A stretch of 64,000 nucleotides of DNA from Gammaproteobacteria bacterium (GCA_018819105.1 JAHJQV010000018.1:111787-175786); one strand, 5' to 3'; shown: positions 41,144-53,840, counted from the stretch's first letter. Notes: a model not told the origin generated them from the letters alone. Numbers and translations are program-made.

Positions 41144-42892
41144 TCAGCTGGCGCGTTCGATGCGGCGGGTGATGACCCATTGCTGTGCCAGCGAGATGCT
41201 TGCATTGGTGGCCCAGTACAACACCAGACCGGCCGGAAAAAACGCGAACATGATGGAAAACACGATCGGCAACGAACTCATGATCTTGCGTTGCATCGGA
41301 TCCATGCCCACCATCGGAGTCAGCCGCTGTGTGGCAATCATGGCGGCACCATTGATGATCGGCAGGATAAACCAGGGATCCGGACTGGACAGATCCTGAA
41401 TCCAGCCAAAAAATGGTGCCTGTCGCAATTCCACCGATTCCAGCAGTACCCAGTACAGGGCGATAAAAATCGGTATCTGCACCAGCACCGGCAGACAGCC
41501 ACCGAGCGGGTTGACCTTTTCCGTGCGGTACAGCTCCATCATCGCCTGGCTCATTTTCTGCCGGTCGTCGCCATAGCGTTCTTTCAGTTTTTCCACCCGT
41601 GGTTGCAGTTTGCGCATGCGCGCCATGGAGCGGTACTGTGCTTCGGTGAGTTTGAAAAACGCCAGCTTGATCAGTACGGTGAGTATGACGATGGACCAGC
41701 CCCAGTTGCCGACGAAGCTGTGAATCTTGTCCAGCGCCCAGAACAGCGGTTTGGAAAAGATGGTAAACATGCCATAGTCGATGGTCAGTTCCAGCCCCGG
41801 TGCCAGTCCATTCAGGCGGTCGTGGACTTTGGGACCAACAAACAGCTGCAGCGGAAAGCTCTGCTCGCCGCCTGCTGGTACGATAACCGCTGGGCTTTGG
41901 GTGCGGATCAGATAGCGCTCATTGCCGGGGGTGCCGGTGATGGTCGTCTGCAGGCGCTCGTTGCTTGCGGCCGGCGGGATGAAGGCGCTGAGAAAGTAGT
42001 GCTCGCTGAGGCCGATCCAGCTGTTGGTGCTCTGTGCCGACAGCGGCTTGTCATCAAACTGATCAAACTTGAGCTTGTCAAAGTGATCGGCTTCGGTGCG
42101 GTAGCTGGCTCCCTTGAAGCTGTAACGTGAGGTGTTGGCCAGGCCACCCCCGGCCTCTGCTGGCTCGCTGCGCTGCAGCTGTGCATAGCGAAACCCCTGC
42201 CAGTTGCTGCTGCTGTTGTTGCGCAGAGTCTGTAGCATGTCGATGCGGTAGCTGTCGCGCCGGAAGGTGTAGATTTTTTCCGCGCTGATGCCGTCTTCAC
42301 TCCAGCGCAGTCTGACCTCAAGCTGATCCTGGTTGTCCAGTAGCCGGTAGTTGCGTTGTTCACTGCTGAAGGTCTGCAAATGCGTCGGTGCCGGCTGCTC
42401 GGCCGACAGCAGCCCGGTTTGCGCCACATAAAACTCACCCGGTGCATTGTTCATCAGATGCACCTTGATCTCGGGTGTTTTGGCCTTGACCGGATAGTTC
42501 AGCAGGCGCGCACTGACGATGTTGCCACCCTGCGGATCAATGGCGATTTCCAGCACATCGGTGACCACGGTGATCAGTGCCTTGTCGGCACGACCTGCCG
42601 CGCTGGTGTCGCTGCCGGGCAGCACCGCCTCGGGCATGCTGGAGGCATCCGGCAACTCAGCGGATTCAGCCGACTGGGCCGCAGCCGCAGCCGCAGCACT
42701 GGCATCTGGCAGTTCGGTGTTCGCGGTGGGAACATCACCGGCATTGCCTTTGTCTTCCGCTGTGCTCTGGCTGTTTCCGCGCTTGGGCGAATCCATGTTG
42801 CCGGTGCTGGCGTAGTCCTGCTGCCACTGGGTCCAGAGCATAAAGGCCACCACGGCCAGGGCGATGAGCAGAATGTTTCTGGTGTCAGGCAT
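41144..42892 (-). CDS. yidC: Membrane protein insertase YidC
   Basis: 582 residues. An N-terminal signal-anchor helix (about 5-20), a low-complexity Ala/Ser-rich linker, a large periplasmic beta domain and the five-helix insertase core from about 375 onward. The Q-Y-R-S-M-A-R-M-R-K-L-Q-P coiled region precedes the core. The conserved arginine of the hydrophilic groove should lie in this core. It inserts inner-membrane proteins alone or with SecYEG. Only 45 bp separate it from rnpA, so the usual yidD between them is missing. Confidence 0.94.
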   Translation of the reverse strand: MPDTRNILLIALAVVAFMLWTQWQQDYASTGNMDSPKRGNSQSTAEDKGNAGDVPTANTELPDASAAAAAAAQSAESAELPDASSMPEAVLPGSDTSAAGRADKALITVVTDVLEIAIDPQGGNIVSARLLNYPVKAKTPEIKVHLMNNAPGEFYVAQTGLLSAEQPAPTHLQTFSSEQRNYRLLDNQDQLEVRLRWSEDGISAEKIYTFRRDSYRIDMLQTLRNNSSSNWQGFRYAQLQRSEPAEAGGGLANTSRYSFKGASYRTEADHFDKLKFDQFDDKPLSAQSTNSWIGLSEHYFLSAFIPPAASNERLQTTITGTPGNERYLIRTQSPAVIVPAGGEQSFPLQLFVGPKVHDRLNGLAPGLELTIDYGMFTIFSKPLFWALDKIHSFVGNWGWSIVILTVLIKLAFFKLTEAQYRSMARMRKLQPRVEKLKERYGDDRQKMSQAMMELYRTEKVNPLGGCLPVLVQIPIFIALYWVLLESVELRQAPFFGWIQDLSSPDPWFILPIINGAAMIATQRLTPMVGMDPMQRKIMSSLPIVFSIMFAFFPAGLVLYWATNASISLAQQWVITRRIERAS

Positions 42893-42937
42893 CAGTGCGT
42901 TTCCATCATTTCGGGTGCGTGTCTGCTGTCTTTCATG

Positions 42938-43423
42938 TCAATTCTGCGCGTTGCCGGCCGGCCGGGACTGAACTTCCGCGCGCGTGCCTGTGCGACTGGC
43001 GCCACTGCGCTGGCTGATTTCCACCAGTTGCTGCAGCAGCCGCTGCAGCGAGCTTCTCAACACGGCCTTGTCGGCGATTGCTGCCGCCGGTCTGGCCAGC
43101 ACGACAATGTCCAGCCGAACTGGCGGTGGGTCGTCGTCGTTGCACAGTTTAGCCTGTTGCAAAGCGCCAAAGTTGCGAAATACTTCCCTCGCCTGACGTT
43201 TGATACGATTGCGCTGGGTGGCCTTGCGCACGTGCTTCTTGGCGATCGCCAGCCCCAGTCGGCTTGCGCTGCTGCACGACGGTACGGCAGTGACATCGGC
43301 CTCGTTTTGCGCGACAGCCAGCAGGCGGAAATGTCTGTCACTGACACTGATTGGATTGCCGTTGAACACGGCGTGATAGTCTGTCGGCAGCAGCAGTCTG
43401 GAATGCGGTCTGAATCGGTTCAT
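42938..43423 (-). CDS. rnpA: Ribonuclease P protein component
   Basis: 161 residues from the ATG at 43423 (N-terminus M-N-R-F-R-P-H-S-R-L-L). An upstream ATG at 43483 is in frame but gives an atypical lead. The RNR motif region R-L-G-L-A-I-A-K-K-H-V and R-N-R-I-K-R-Q-A-R-E-V-F-R is intact. The protein binds the catalytic RNA to mature tRNA 5' ends. It is longer than most RnpA (about 120 residues) because of an internal loop and a C-terminal tail. The spacing from rpmH, about 200 bp, is unusually wide. Confidence 0.9.
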   Translation of the reverse strand: MNRFRPHSRLLLPTDYHAVFNGNPISVSDRHFRLLAVAQNEADVTAVPSCSSASRLGLAIAKKHVRKATQRNRIKRQAREVFRNFGALQQAKLCNDDDPPPVRLDIVVLARPAAAIADKAVLRSSLQRLLQQLVEISQRSGASRTGTRAEVQSRPAGNAQN

Positions 43424-43624
43424 CCTGCCGTTTCCGTGCGCGCCTGCTACGGTCTGTGTGTCGATGCCACAAATCGGAGCCATGGCCGGGTGAGGTCATC
43501 AGCTCCACACCCCGGGTCTGCCTCTGACTCCGCACTCTGGTCGGCCTGCACATCTGCCGGCAGTGCAGCAGCAGAAGCGGCACGACCGCCACAATTACTG
43601 AGGCGGTTTCGGTTGTGCGATGCT

Positions 43625-43759
43625 TCAGGCAGACAGACGCTTGCGACCGCGACGGCGGCGGGCATTGATGATGGCGCGCCCACCCGGGGTGGCCATGCGG
43701 GCACGAAAACCGTGCCGGCGGGCACGTTTGATTCTGCTGGGCTGAAATGTACGTTTCAT
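43625..43759 (-). CDS. rpmH: 50S ribosomal protein L34
   Basis: A 44-residue basic protein. The frame begins M-K-R-T-F-Q-P-S, continues through [13 protein letters not shown] and ends R-G-R-K-R-L-S-A, the complete L34 pattern. It is the first gene of the rpmH-rnpA-yidC-mnmE direction and lies next to the origin, facing away from dnaA. Confidence 0.96.
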   Translation of the reverse strand: MKRTFQPSRIKRARRHGFRARMATPGGRAIINARRRRGRKRLSA

Positions 43760-43872
43760 CGATCCAATCTCCTGAAGCTGATGTGACCTGCTGGGCTGGC
43801 CTGCCGCATACTCGCAATGCTTGCGGCTGGCGCTGACGGTCGCATCATGAACAATGCAAAAAACAGCCAGAT

Positions 43873-43901
43873 AGTATAAGCGAAGCCGGGCTTAAATCCA
43901 A
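43873..43901 (-). promoter_or_regulatory. Candidate rpmH promoter
   Basis: On the minus strand TTGGAT (plus 43896-43901) and TATACT (plus 43873-43878) are separated by 17 bp, about 115 bp upstream of rpmH. The rest of the 43760-44100 gap holds one DnaA box and no gene. Confidence 0.5.
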
Positions 43902-43990
43902 TCTTTCCTCATCGACTGCTAGGCAGCTGCTGATGCACCAGTGCCAGGGGTCTCCAGCAGCGACGCTTCAGCGTTATCATGACAATGAAG

Positions 43991-43999
43991 TTATCCACA
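43991..43999 (+). promoter_or_regulatory. DnaA box upstream of dnaA
   Basis: TTATCCACA, an exact consensus box, about 100 bp before the dnaA start. It is probably for dnaA autoregulation or part of a bipartite origin. Confidence 0.75.
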
Positions 44000-44100
44000 G
44001 GCCAGACAAGATGCGTTATGATCTACAGCTTGATTTTCAGGCGGCAAAACCACTCCGACATGTCAGACCATCATAACCGCTTCAGCTTGCAACACAGGTC

Positions 44101-45417
44101 ATGAGCAATCAGGATCAAAGCCTCTGGCAGCAATGTCTCAGCCGCCTGGAACGTCAGTATCCGCTGGATGAAATCAACACCTGGTTGCGGCCGCTGCGGC
44201 TGACCCGCAGTGACGACAGGATGTTGCTGAGCGCACCCAATCACATCGTCTGTGACCGCGTGCGGGAACTCTACCTGCCCACCATCGAGGCCATCCTGGA
44301 CCAACTCAGCGGCGAACCCGGCAAACCACTGGAGTTGGCTGAATCCAGCGCCACACCGCGGGCTGCCGAGCGACCTCGCAATAACATCAATGCTCTGTCC
44401 AGCGGGCTGTACCCGAACTACACCTTTAACAAGTTTGTGCAGGGCAAAAGCAATGAAATCGCGCTGGGTGCGGCCTTGCAGGTGGCGCAGAACCCAGGCC
44501 GGGTGTACAACCCGCTGACACTGTACGGCAGCACCGGACTGGGCAAAACCCATCTGCTGCATGCCGCCGGACACCTGATCAAGCAGCACAATCCGAAAGC
44601 GGTGGTGGTGTATCTGACCTCGGAGCAGTTTGTCTCGCAGCTGGTCAATGCGCTGAGTTCGAAGAACATCAACCAGTTCAAGAACCAGTACCGCCAGGTC
44701 GATACGCTGCTGATTGATGACATCCAGTTCATCGCCGGCAAGGATCGTTCGCAGGAAGAGTTTTTTCATACCTTCAATGCACTGGTGGATCTGCAGCAGC
44801 AGATCATCCTGACCTGTGATCGTTACCCGAAGGAAATCAGCAACCTGGAAGAACGCATCCAGTCGCGGCTGGGCTGGGGACTGGCTGTTTCGATCGAACC
44901 GCCGGATTATGAAACCCGGGTCGCCATTTTGCTGCAGAAAGCGCGTGACAAGAACTGGCAGCTGAGCAACGATGTGGCTGAACTTCTGGCCAGCAAGGTG
45001 CGCTCATCGGTACGCGATCTGGAAGGCGCACTCAACACCCTGTGTGCCAACGCTCATTTCAAAGGTGTGGAAATCAGTGTCGATTTCGCCCGCGAAACAC
45101 TGCGTGACCTGCTATCGATCCACGATCGCATGATTACTGTGGACATGATCAAGAAAAAAGTGGTGGAGTTCTACCACCTGCGTGAAAGTGACATGGTGTC
45201 GAAAAAGCGCTCGCGCTCGATTGCCCGGCCGCGGCAACTGGCCATGTCTCTGAGCAAAGAACTGACCGATCTGAGCCTGCCCGATATCGGGCAGGCCTTC
45301 GGTGGTCGCGATCACACCACGGTCATGCACGCCTGTCGCAAGATCGAGCAGCTCATGCGCGAGGATCCGCAGCTGGCTGAAGACCGTCGCTTGCTCACGC
45401 GCAGCCTGACCGGATAG
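44101..45417 (+). CDS. dnaA: Chromosomal replication initiator DnaA
   Basis: 438 residues. Domain I is N-terminal (W-Q-Q-C-L-S-R-L-E), then a short linker, then the AAA+ domain with Walker A G-S-T-G-L-G-K-T-H and Walker B L-L-I-D-D-I-Q-F. The C-terminal DNA-binding domain ends with G-G-R-D-H-T-T-V-M-H-A-C-R-K-I, which reads the DnaA box. The linker is short compared with E. coli (467 residues). It binds boxes on both sides of its own gene and melts the origin. Confidence 0.97.
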   Translation: MSNQDQSLWQQCLSRLERQYPLDEINTWLRPLRLTRSDDRMLLSAPNHIVCDRVRELYLPTIEAILDQLSGEPGKPLELAESSATPRAAERPRNNINALSSGLYPNYTFNKFVQGKSNEIALGAALQVAQNPGRVYNPLTLYGSTGLGKTHLLHAAGHLIKQHNPKAVVVYLTSEQFVSQLVNALSSKNINQFKNQYRQVDTLLIDDIQFIAGKDRSQEEFFHTFNALVDLQQQIILTCDRYPKEISNLEERIQSRLGWGLAVSIEPPDYETRVAILLQKARDKNWQLSNDVAELLASKVRSSVRDLEGALNTLCANAHFKGVEISVDFARETLRDLLSIHDRMITVDMIKKKVVEFYHLRESDMVSKKRSRSIARPRQLAMSLSKELTDLSLPDIGQAFGGRDHTTVMHACRKIEQLMREDPQLAEDRRLLTRSLTG

Positions 45418-45718
45418 TGAGACCATACCGCGGCAAGCTGTTATCAGCCGGACCCGGCCAAAGACTGCGGCCAGAGATTGCGGCCAGCATTGTGCAAAGC
45501 TGTGTATAAGCAGGTATGATTTGTGGATAACTTGTTACAGCGGGAAATCCAGGGAGTTATCCACACCCTGTACACAGCTTACCAGGCACTTGTCAGTCCG
45601 CTTGTTATTTATTTAAATTATTGATTTTAATATAATTATTGAGCTTATCACCGAATATCGACCTGCTCTACTACTACAACAGTTTTATATATATACCGTT
45701 TATAACTGAGGATCAGCA
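45418..45718. other. Probable replication origin (oriC) between dnaA and dnaN
   Basis: The 301-bp gap has three good DnaA boxes, TGTGTATAA (45501-45509), TGTGGATAA (45522-45530) and TTATCCACA (45557-45565), then an AT-rich stretch from about 45603 to 45716 that would be the unwinding element. The layout matches experimentally mapped dnaA-dnaN origins in related bacteria. GC skew, which would confirm it, was not computed. Confidence 0.8.
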
Positions 45719-46840
45719 ATGAAACTTATCATGCAGAGAGAAGCACTGTTGCAACCACTGAGCAAAGTGGTCGGTGTGGTGGAACGACGCCAGACGATCC
45801 CGGTACTGGCCAATTTTCTGCTGCAAGCCGAAGATGGTGTCTTGTCCTGCACCGGCACCGATATGGAGATGGTACTGCGGGCAACACAAACCGCCGAGGT
45901 GGCCAGTCCCGGTTCAGTGACAGCACCGGCGAGAAAGCTGGTTGATATCTGTCGGGCATTGCCTGACGGCTGCAGCCTGAACATCAGTGTCAGCGATGAT
46001 CAGTTGCGCATCGACACCGGCAAATCGCACTTTTCCCTCAGTACCCTGCCGGTCGATGAATACCCGGACATGGAGAAAGCCGAGGAACTGCAGAACTTCA
46101 CCGTGGTGGAAAAGCACCTGCACGAGTTGCTCAACGGCGTCGCTTTCGCCATGGCCAATCAGGACGTGCGCTACTATCTGAATGGCCTGTTGCTGGAAAT
46201 CCATGAGCAGCGGCTGCGCGCAGTGGCCACCGATGGTCATCGTCTGGCACTGGCCGATCACAACGATCTGCAGGCCGAAGCCGATGTCTCGCCAAGCAGT
46301 GATGAGGACATGCGCGTGATCGTGCCGCGCAAGGCCGTCATGGAGCTGTTGCGTCTGCTTGAGGACAGCGATGAGCGCATCACCATCGGCTTCGGCCGCA
46401 ATCACATGCAGGTGCAAATGCCCGGTCTGATCATGACCAGCAAGCTGATCGATGGCCGTTTCCCGGAATACCAGGCGGTGATACCGCCGGCCAACGATCA
46501 TCAGGTCAAGGTGGACAAACAGACCCTGCGTACTGCCCTGCACCGCGCCGCCATTTTGTCCAACGAAAAATTCCGCGGCGTGCGACTGGAGTTCACACCT
46601 GGCAAGATCCGCATCATCGCGCACAATCCCCAGCATGAAGAGGCGGTCGAGGACATCGATGCCGAGCATCAGATCGAATCATTGTCGATCGGATTTAACG
46701 TGACATACCTGATGGATGCCCTGGCGGTGATCAAGACCGCTGATGTGCTGCTGCTGCTGCGCGATGCCAACAGCTCCTGCCTGATCCGTGAGCCGGATTC
46801 GGATGAATGCCAGCATGTCATCATGCCGCTCAAGCTCTGA
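45719..46840 (+). CDS. dnaN: DNA polymerase III beta sliding clamp
   Basis: 373 residues, three repeated clamp domains, the usual length (E. coli 366). The N-terminal M-K-L-I-M-Q-R-E-A-L-L-Q-P-L and the C-terminal hydrophobic pocket strand ending V-I-M-P-L-K-L are canonical. The ring tethers polymerases to DNA. A GAGGATC just upstream serves as the ribosome site. Nearly 200 bp of apparently non-coding DNA separate it from recF, wider than usual. Confidence 0.97.
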   Translation: MKLIMQREALLQPLSKVVGVVERRQTIPVLANFLLQAEDGVLSCTGTDMEMVLRATQTAEVASPGSVTAPARKLVDICRALPDGCSLNISVSDDQLRIDTGKSHFSLSTLPVDEYPDMEKAEELQNFTVVEKHLHELLNGVAFAMANQDVRYYLNGLLLEIHEQRLRAVATDGHRLALADHNDLQAEADVSPSSDEDMRVIVPRKAVMELLRLLEDSDERITIGFGRNHMQVQMPGLIMTSKLIDGRFPEYQAVIPPANDHQVKVDKQTLRTALHRAAILSNEKFRGVRLEFTPGKIRIIAHNPQHEEAVEDIDAEHQIESLSIGFNVTYLMDALAVIKTADVLLLLRDANSSCLIREPDSDECQHVIMPLKL

Positions 46841-47036
46841 TAGCCTGTATACGGACTGTTCTTGATGATCTGCGCCAGCCAGTGCAGGTGCACCGGCGGG
46901 CATACCGCAATGGCAAATGTTCTGCTACCGGACTGGCTATGGCTATCAGCAGAAAGCCTACCAGCGTAAATGTGCTTGATCACAGACCGATGGCAATGTC
47001 CAACAGCTGTAATCGCCAGCACAGACCGGGGCTTGA

Positions 47037-48182
47037 TTGACGCAGGTGACCACCATTGATGATCAACCCGCAGCCCGGCTAAGACTGCACCGGTTGCAGA
47101 TCAGTCGGGTCAGAAACATCGACAGTGCAGACCTTGCGCTCGGTGCCGGCATGAATGTCTTCCACGGCAGCAACGGCGCCGGCAAAACCAGCATTCTGGA
47201 AGCCATTTACATTCTTGCCCAGGGCAAGACTTTCCGTCACGGCCGTTCAGAAAACTGGATCCAGCACGGTTCAGATCAGGCCACGGTGATCATCGAATAC
47301 TCGCGACAGACGGCAAATGATGTGCTGACTGCTGACGAACGCAACCAGACGATACATCGTCTTGGGCTGATTCGCGGTCGCCAGGACTGGCAGGCCAAAC
47401 ACGACGGCGAACCATTGCAGGCCTATGCACAACTCTCCAGCCTGTTGCCGGTGGTGCTGTTTCAGCCCTATATTCACCAGCTGGTCGAAGCCGGTCCTGA
47501 GCATCGTCGACAGTTTCTGGACTGGGGCGTGTTTCACGTGGAACCGGACTATTTGCAGGTCTGGCGTCGCTATCAGAAGGGCCTGAAACAGCGCAATGCC
47601 TGTCTGAAAAACCATGCTGAAGCCTCGGTGATTGCGGCGATTGATCCCGTGCTGGCTGCCGCGGCAGTCAAACTGCATACACAACGCCAGAATTTTTTTA
47701 CCCGACTGCAACAGCATTATCAGCGCATCCAGCAGCAACTGGCACCTGACTTCGCCAGCATCGAGCTGGCCTATGAACCGGGCTTTGACGATCCGCTCAG
47801 CCTGCAACAGGACTGGCAACAGGCACTGCAAATGGATCGTCAGCGAGGCTATACGCTGCTCGGTCCGCATCGCGCCGACATCAGCTTGCGCAGCAGTGAT
47901 CGTGGCGCACGTGGCTGGCTGTCGCGCGGACAGCAAAAAATGGTGGCGCTGGCCCTGTTGCTGGCGAAACTGGCGGTCTGGCAACAGGACACAGGCAAGG
48001 GTGCGGTGCTGTTGCTGGACGATGTGCAATCCGAACTCGACGAATATCATCTTCAGCAGTTGCTGGGTTGGTTGATTGCGCAGCGCCAGCAGGTATTGAT
48101 CAGTGGCACCAGCCCGATACTGGGCAGTGACATCCCGGCACACATGTTCCACGTGGAACGTGGGCAGATCACAAGGCAGTAG
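47037..48182 (+). CDS. recF: DNA replication and repair protein RecF
   Basis: A 381-residue ABC-type ATPase that loads RecA at gaps with RecOR. Walker A G-S-N-G-A-G-K-T-S is near residue 45, the signature-like S-R-G-Q-Q-K near 301, and Walker B L-L-L-D-D-V-Q-S-E-L-D near 324. The start is non-ATG, TTG at 47037 or GTG at 47046. Two parS-type sequences are embedded in the coding region. Confidence 0.95.
   Translation: MTQVTTIDDQPAARLRLHRLQISRVRNIDSADLALGAGMNVFHGSNGAGKTSILEAIYILAQGKTFRHGRSENWIQHGSDQATVIIEYSRQTANDVLTADERNQTIHRLGLIRGRQDWQAKHDGEPLQAYAQLSSLLPVVLFQPYIHQLVEAGPEHRRQFLDWGVFHVEPDYLQVWRRYQKGLKQRNACLKNHAEASVIAAIDPVLAAAAVKLHTQRQNFFTRLQQHYQRIQQQLAPDFASIELAYEPGFDDPLSLQQDWQQALQMDRQRGYTLLGPHRADISLRSSDRGARGWLSRGQQKMVALALLLAKLAVWQQDTGKGAVLLLDDVQSELDEYHLQQLLGWLIAQRQQVLISGTSPILGSDIPAHMFHVERGQITRQ
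47530..47545. promoter_or_regulatory. parS-like site inside recF
   Basis: TGTTTCACGTGGAACC matches the ParB-binding consensus TGTTNCACGTGNAACA except for the last base. It overlaps the codons for the conserved V-F-H-V-E-P stretch of RecF, so protein constraint may explain part of the match. Confidence 0.5.
48145..48160. promoter_or_regulatory. parS site at the 3' end of recF
   Basis: TGTTCCACGTGGAACG, one base off the perfect palindrome, lies within the last codons of recF. ParB/Spo0J binds such sites near the origin to segregate chromosomes. Confidence 0.8.
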
Positions 48183-48224
48183 TCCATCCTGCCGGGATGG
48201 ACTGATGATGAACGGGCATTCGCA

Positions 48225-48240
48225 TGTTCCACGTGGAACA
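48225..48240. promoter_or_regulatory. parS site in the recF-gyrB gap
   Basis: TGTTCCACGTGGAACA is a perfect 16-bp palindromic parS, 80 bp from the previous site. The remaining recF-gyrB gap (48183-48339) holds no gene. Confidence 0.9.
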
Positions 48241-48309
48241 TCGCTCAAAGGTTCTCTGGCCAGACCAAACCGATCGGTCACCCGGCAATCAGTTATAATG
48301 ACGTGTTGA

Positions 48310-50733
<2,424 letters not shown>

Positions 50734-50796
50734 TTTATCGGAAATATTGTTTCAAATCAAAAATTTGAAGGGTTTAGACTCGGAATGTAGCTTGCC

Positions 50797-52932
50797 TCAG
50801 CCCTTTGCGGGCTGATCCAGCAGGGCAATGTCGGCAAACAGGTTGCACAGCTGGCGCAGCTTGTGCAATAGGGTCAGCCGATTGTGCCGCACGTCGGCAT
50901 CCTCGGTCATCACCATGACCTGATCAAAAAACCCATCCACCGGCTGCTGCAGTGTGGCCAGTTGTGCCAGTGCCGCAGGGTAATCGCCCGCCGCCACGGC
51001 GCTGCTGACTTCCGCGTTGACCTGCTCAAAACGGTTAAACAAGACCTCTTCCTCGGTGGCCTCGAACAGCGAGGTATCGATGTCAGAGCTTACGACAGTG
51101 TGCCCGCCGGCCTTGTTGAACAGGTTCACCACACGCTTGTTGGCCGCAGCAAGACTGGCGGCCGCCTCCGGCTTGGCATCGGCAAAAGACTGCAAGGCCT
51201 GGGTGCGATGATGCATGTCGAGCAGATCATGGTTGCTAATGGCGGCCACGGCGCGGAAGCTCAGTACAGCAATGCCCTGTTGCTCAAGCCAGGATTGCAA
51301 TCGATCCAGAATGAACTGTTTCGCCTCGGCGATAACAGCCGGCGTTACGGTGATCTGAGACTGCAGTATGTTTGCCGATTCCTGCAACATGGCATCGAGA
51401 TTCAGTCGCAATTCGCACTCCAGTAGCGTGCGCACCAGACCCAGCGCAGCGCGACGCAAGGCAAACGGGTCCTTGTTGCCATCGGGTTTTTTGCCGGCGG
51501 CGAAAATGCCCAGAAGGCGATCACATTTTTCGGCAATGGCCAGACATTGACCGGGCAGACTGGCAGCAATGCTGTCGCCGGCACCACGCGGCTGGTAATG
51601 CTGTTCGATGGCAGCGGCCACGGCATCAGGCTCAGCGGATGCCAATGCGTAATGACGACCCATAATGCCCTGTAGCTCAGGAAACTCACCAACCATGTCG
51701 GTGCTCAGATCACACAGGGCCAGTTCGGCGGCGCGAGCGCAGGTGGCTGTATCGGCCTGCAGCTGTTGCGCCAGCCAGCTGGCCAGGGCACGCATGCGTC
51801 GCGCCTTGTCACCAACGCTGCCCAGTTGCTGCTGGAAACTGATCTGATCCAGCCGTGGGGCATAGGCGGCCAATGGCTGCTGCCGATCCTTGTTCCAGAA
51901 AAACGCGGCATCGCTGAGCCGTGGCTCGATGACGCGTTGATAACCGGCAATGACCTGCCCGGGATCGCTGCTGGCCAGATTGGCCACGGCAATGAACTGA
52001 GCGGCCAGATGATTGTGCTGGTCATACAGCGGAAAGAACTTCTGATGACTGCGCATGCTCAGGCTGAGTACTTCATCGGGCAGCTGCAGATAGTCAGGAT
52101 CAAAGGCACAAGCCAGCGCCACCGGCCACTCATTGAGCTCGCATACCTCATCCAGCAAGGCCTCGTATTCGGCCCTGGAAGCACTGGTTTCGCTGTGAGG
52201 CTGCAGCTCAATTTGCTTGCAGATCGCTGCAATTTGTTGCTCGATGAGCGCTTTTCGCGCCACGGGATCGACCAGCACAAAGGCCTGGTGCAGCTGTTCG
52301 ACATAGCTGTCGGCCGAGTTAACGGACAATTTCTGCGCTGCATGCACGCGGTGGCCACAGCTGTGTCTGCCGGCTTGTAAATGCGCCAGCTGCAGTGGCA
52401 ACACATCCTGGCCATGCAGCGCCAGCAGCCAGTGCAGCGGACGCAGAAAGCGCAAGTCATAAGCGCCCCAGCGCATGGTTTTCGGCATCGGCAGCTGTTT
52501 CAGCACATCCGGCAGGGCTTCCTGCAATAGTTCATTGAGACTGCGACCGGGCAGTTGCTGTTCATGCATCAGCCAGGCGCCCTGATCGGTCTCCAATTGC
52601 TTGAGTTCAGCGACGGTGACACCCACCGAACGGGCAAACCCCTCGGCGGCTTTGGTGGCGCTGCCATCGGCTGCGAACGCAGCAGTGAGGGCGGGACCGC
52701 GCCGGGTGATGTGCTGCTCCGGTTGCTGCGCGCGTACGCCGGTGACCGCTACAGCCAGCCGTCTTGGGGTGTGGTAACTGCGCCAGCTTGCGGCTGTATC
52801 GAGCAACTCGGATTGCTGCAACAACTCTGCCACAGCCGCAGCCAGGCTCTGCGCCATGGCCGCGACACTGCCGGCCGGCAATTCCTCACAACCCAGTTCC
52901 AGCAGCAGGGTCTGTGTTGATGTCTGCTTCAT
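50797..52932 (-). CDS. glyS: Glycine-tRNA ligase beta subunit
   Basis: 711 residues, slightly longer than E. coli GlyS (689). The N-terminal [20 protein letters not shown] and R-S-H-Q-K-F-F blocks are family signatures, and the C-terminal part binds the anticodon. It forms the alpha2beta2 enzyme with GlyQ. Its ATG overlaps the glyQ stop by 4 bp. It converges with gyrB across 63 bp. Confidence 0.95.
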   Translation of the reverse strand: MKQTSTQTLLLELGCEELPAGSVAAMAQSLAAAVAELLQQSELLDTAASWRSYHTPRRLAVAVTGVRAQQPEQHITRRGPALTAAFAADGSATKAAEGFARSVGVTVAELKQLETDQGAWLMHEQQLPGRSLNELLQEALPDVLKQLPMPKTMRWGAYDLRFLRPLHWLLALHGQDVLPLQLAHLQAGRHSCGHRVHAAQKLSVNSADSYVEQLHQAFVLVDPVARKALIEQQIAAICKQIELQPHSETSASRAEYEALLDEVCELNEWPVALACAFDPDYLQLPDEVLSLSMRSHQKFFPLYDQHNHLAAQFIAVANLASSDPGQVIAGYQRVIEPRLSDAAFFWNKDRQQPLAAYAPRLDQISFQQQLGSVGDKARRMRALASWLAQQLQADTATCARAAELALCDLSTDMVGEFPELQGIMGRHYALASAEPDAVAAAIEQHYQPRGAGDSIAASLPGQCLAIAEKCDRLLGIFAAGKKPDGNKDPFALRRAALGLVRTLLECELRLNLDAMLQESANILQSQITVTPAVIAEAKQFILDRLQSWLEQQGIAVLSFRAVAAISNHDLLDMHHRTQALQSFADAKPEAAASLAAANKRVVNLFNKAGGHTVVSSDIDTSLFEATEEEVLFNRFEQVNAEVSSAVAAGDYPAALAQLATLQQPVDGFFDQVMVMTEDADVRHNRLTLLHKLRQLCNLFADIALLDQPAKG

Positions 52933-53840
52933 GCGGCGTCCTGTTTGGTGGCTTGGTGCTGGTCCAGCTCGGGAAAGCCCAGCGCCTCGCGCCGGTCATG
53001 GTATTGCTGTGCACAGGCCTGTGCCAGCTTGCGAATGCGCAGGATATACGCCTGCCGCTCGGTGACGGAAATGGCGTGGCGGGCATCCAGCAGGTTGAAG
53101 GCGTGCGAAGCCAGCAAAACCTGTTCGTAGGCGGGCAGCGGCAACTGCTGCGCGATCATGGCCTGACATTCGGTTTCGGCCTCCTGAAAATGCCGAAACA
53201 GCACCTCACAGTTGGCGTGTTCGAAATTGTAGGTGGACTGCTCCACCTCATTCTGATGAAACACATCGCCGTAGCTTACGCGCCGGTGAGCTGTGGTGGT
53301 CCATTCAAGATCGTAAACGTTGTCAACATTTTGAAGGTACATTGCCAGACGTTCAAGACCGTAAGTGATTTCACCCAGAACCGGACGACATTCCAGACCA
53401 CCGGCCTGCTGAAAATAGGTGAACTGGGTCACTTCCATACCGTTGAGCCACACCTCCCAACCCAGGCCCCATGCTCCCAGCGTGGGCGATTCCCAGTTGT
53501 CCTCAACAAAGCGGATGTCATGCACCGACTGGTCAATGCCAACAGCCGCCAGCGAATCCAGATACAGTTGCTGGATGTTGTCCGGTGATGGCTTCAGCGC
53601 CACCTGAAACTGATAATAATGCTGCAGGCGGTTGGGGTTGTTGCCATAGCGGCCATCGGTGGGACGACGGCAGGGCTGCACGTACGCCGCCGACCACGGT
53701 TCGGGGCCGATCGAACGCAGAAAAGTGGCCGGATGAAACGTGCCGGCACCCATCGGCATGTCCATCGGCTGGATGATCACACAACCCTGATCGCTCCAGA
53801 ATTGCTGCAATTGAAATATCAGTTGCTGGAAAGTCAGCAT
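52929..53840 (-). CDS. glyQ: Glycine-tRNA ligase alpha subunit
   Basis: 303 residues from the ATG at 53840. The longer frame adds eight residues without support. It is the catalytic class II subunit with [24 protein letters not shown] and [18 protein letters not shown]. It charges tRNA-Gly with glycine. It is first in the glyQS operon. Confidence 0.96.
   Translation of the reverse strand: MLTFQQLIFQLQQFWSDQGCVIIQPMDMPMGAGTFHPATFLRSIGPEPWSAAYVQPCRRPTDGRYGNNPNRLQHYYQFQVALKPSPDNIQQLYLDSLAAVGIDQSVHDIRFVEDNWESPTLGAWGLGWEVWLNGMEVTQFTYFQQAGGLECRPVLGEITYGLERLAMYLQNVDNVYDLEWTTTAHRRVSYGDVFHQNEVEQSTYNFEHANCEVLFRHFQEAETECQAMIAQQLPLPAYEQVLLASHAFNLLDARHAISVTERQAYILRIRKLAQACAQQYHDRREALGFPELDQHQATKQDAA

Noticed and set aside
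43447-43725. A 92-codon minus-strand frame in the rpmH-rnpA gap, considered as a spacer gene
   Set aside because: Its first part is rpmH in another frame and the rest is low-complexity Ala-rich, so it is not supported.
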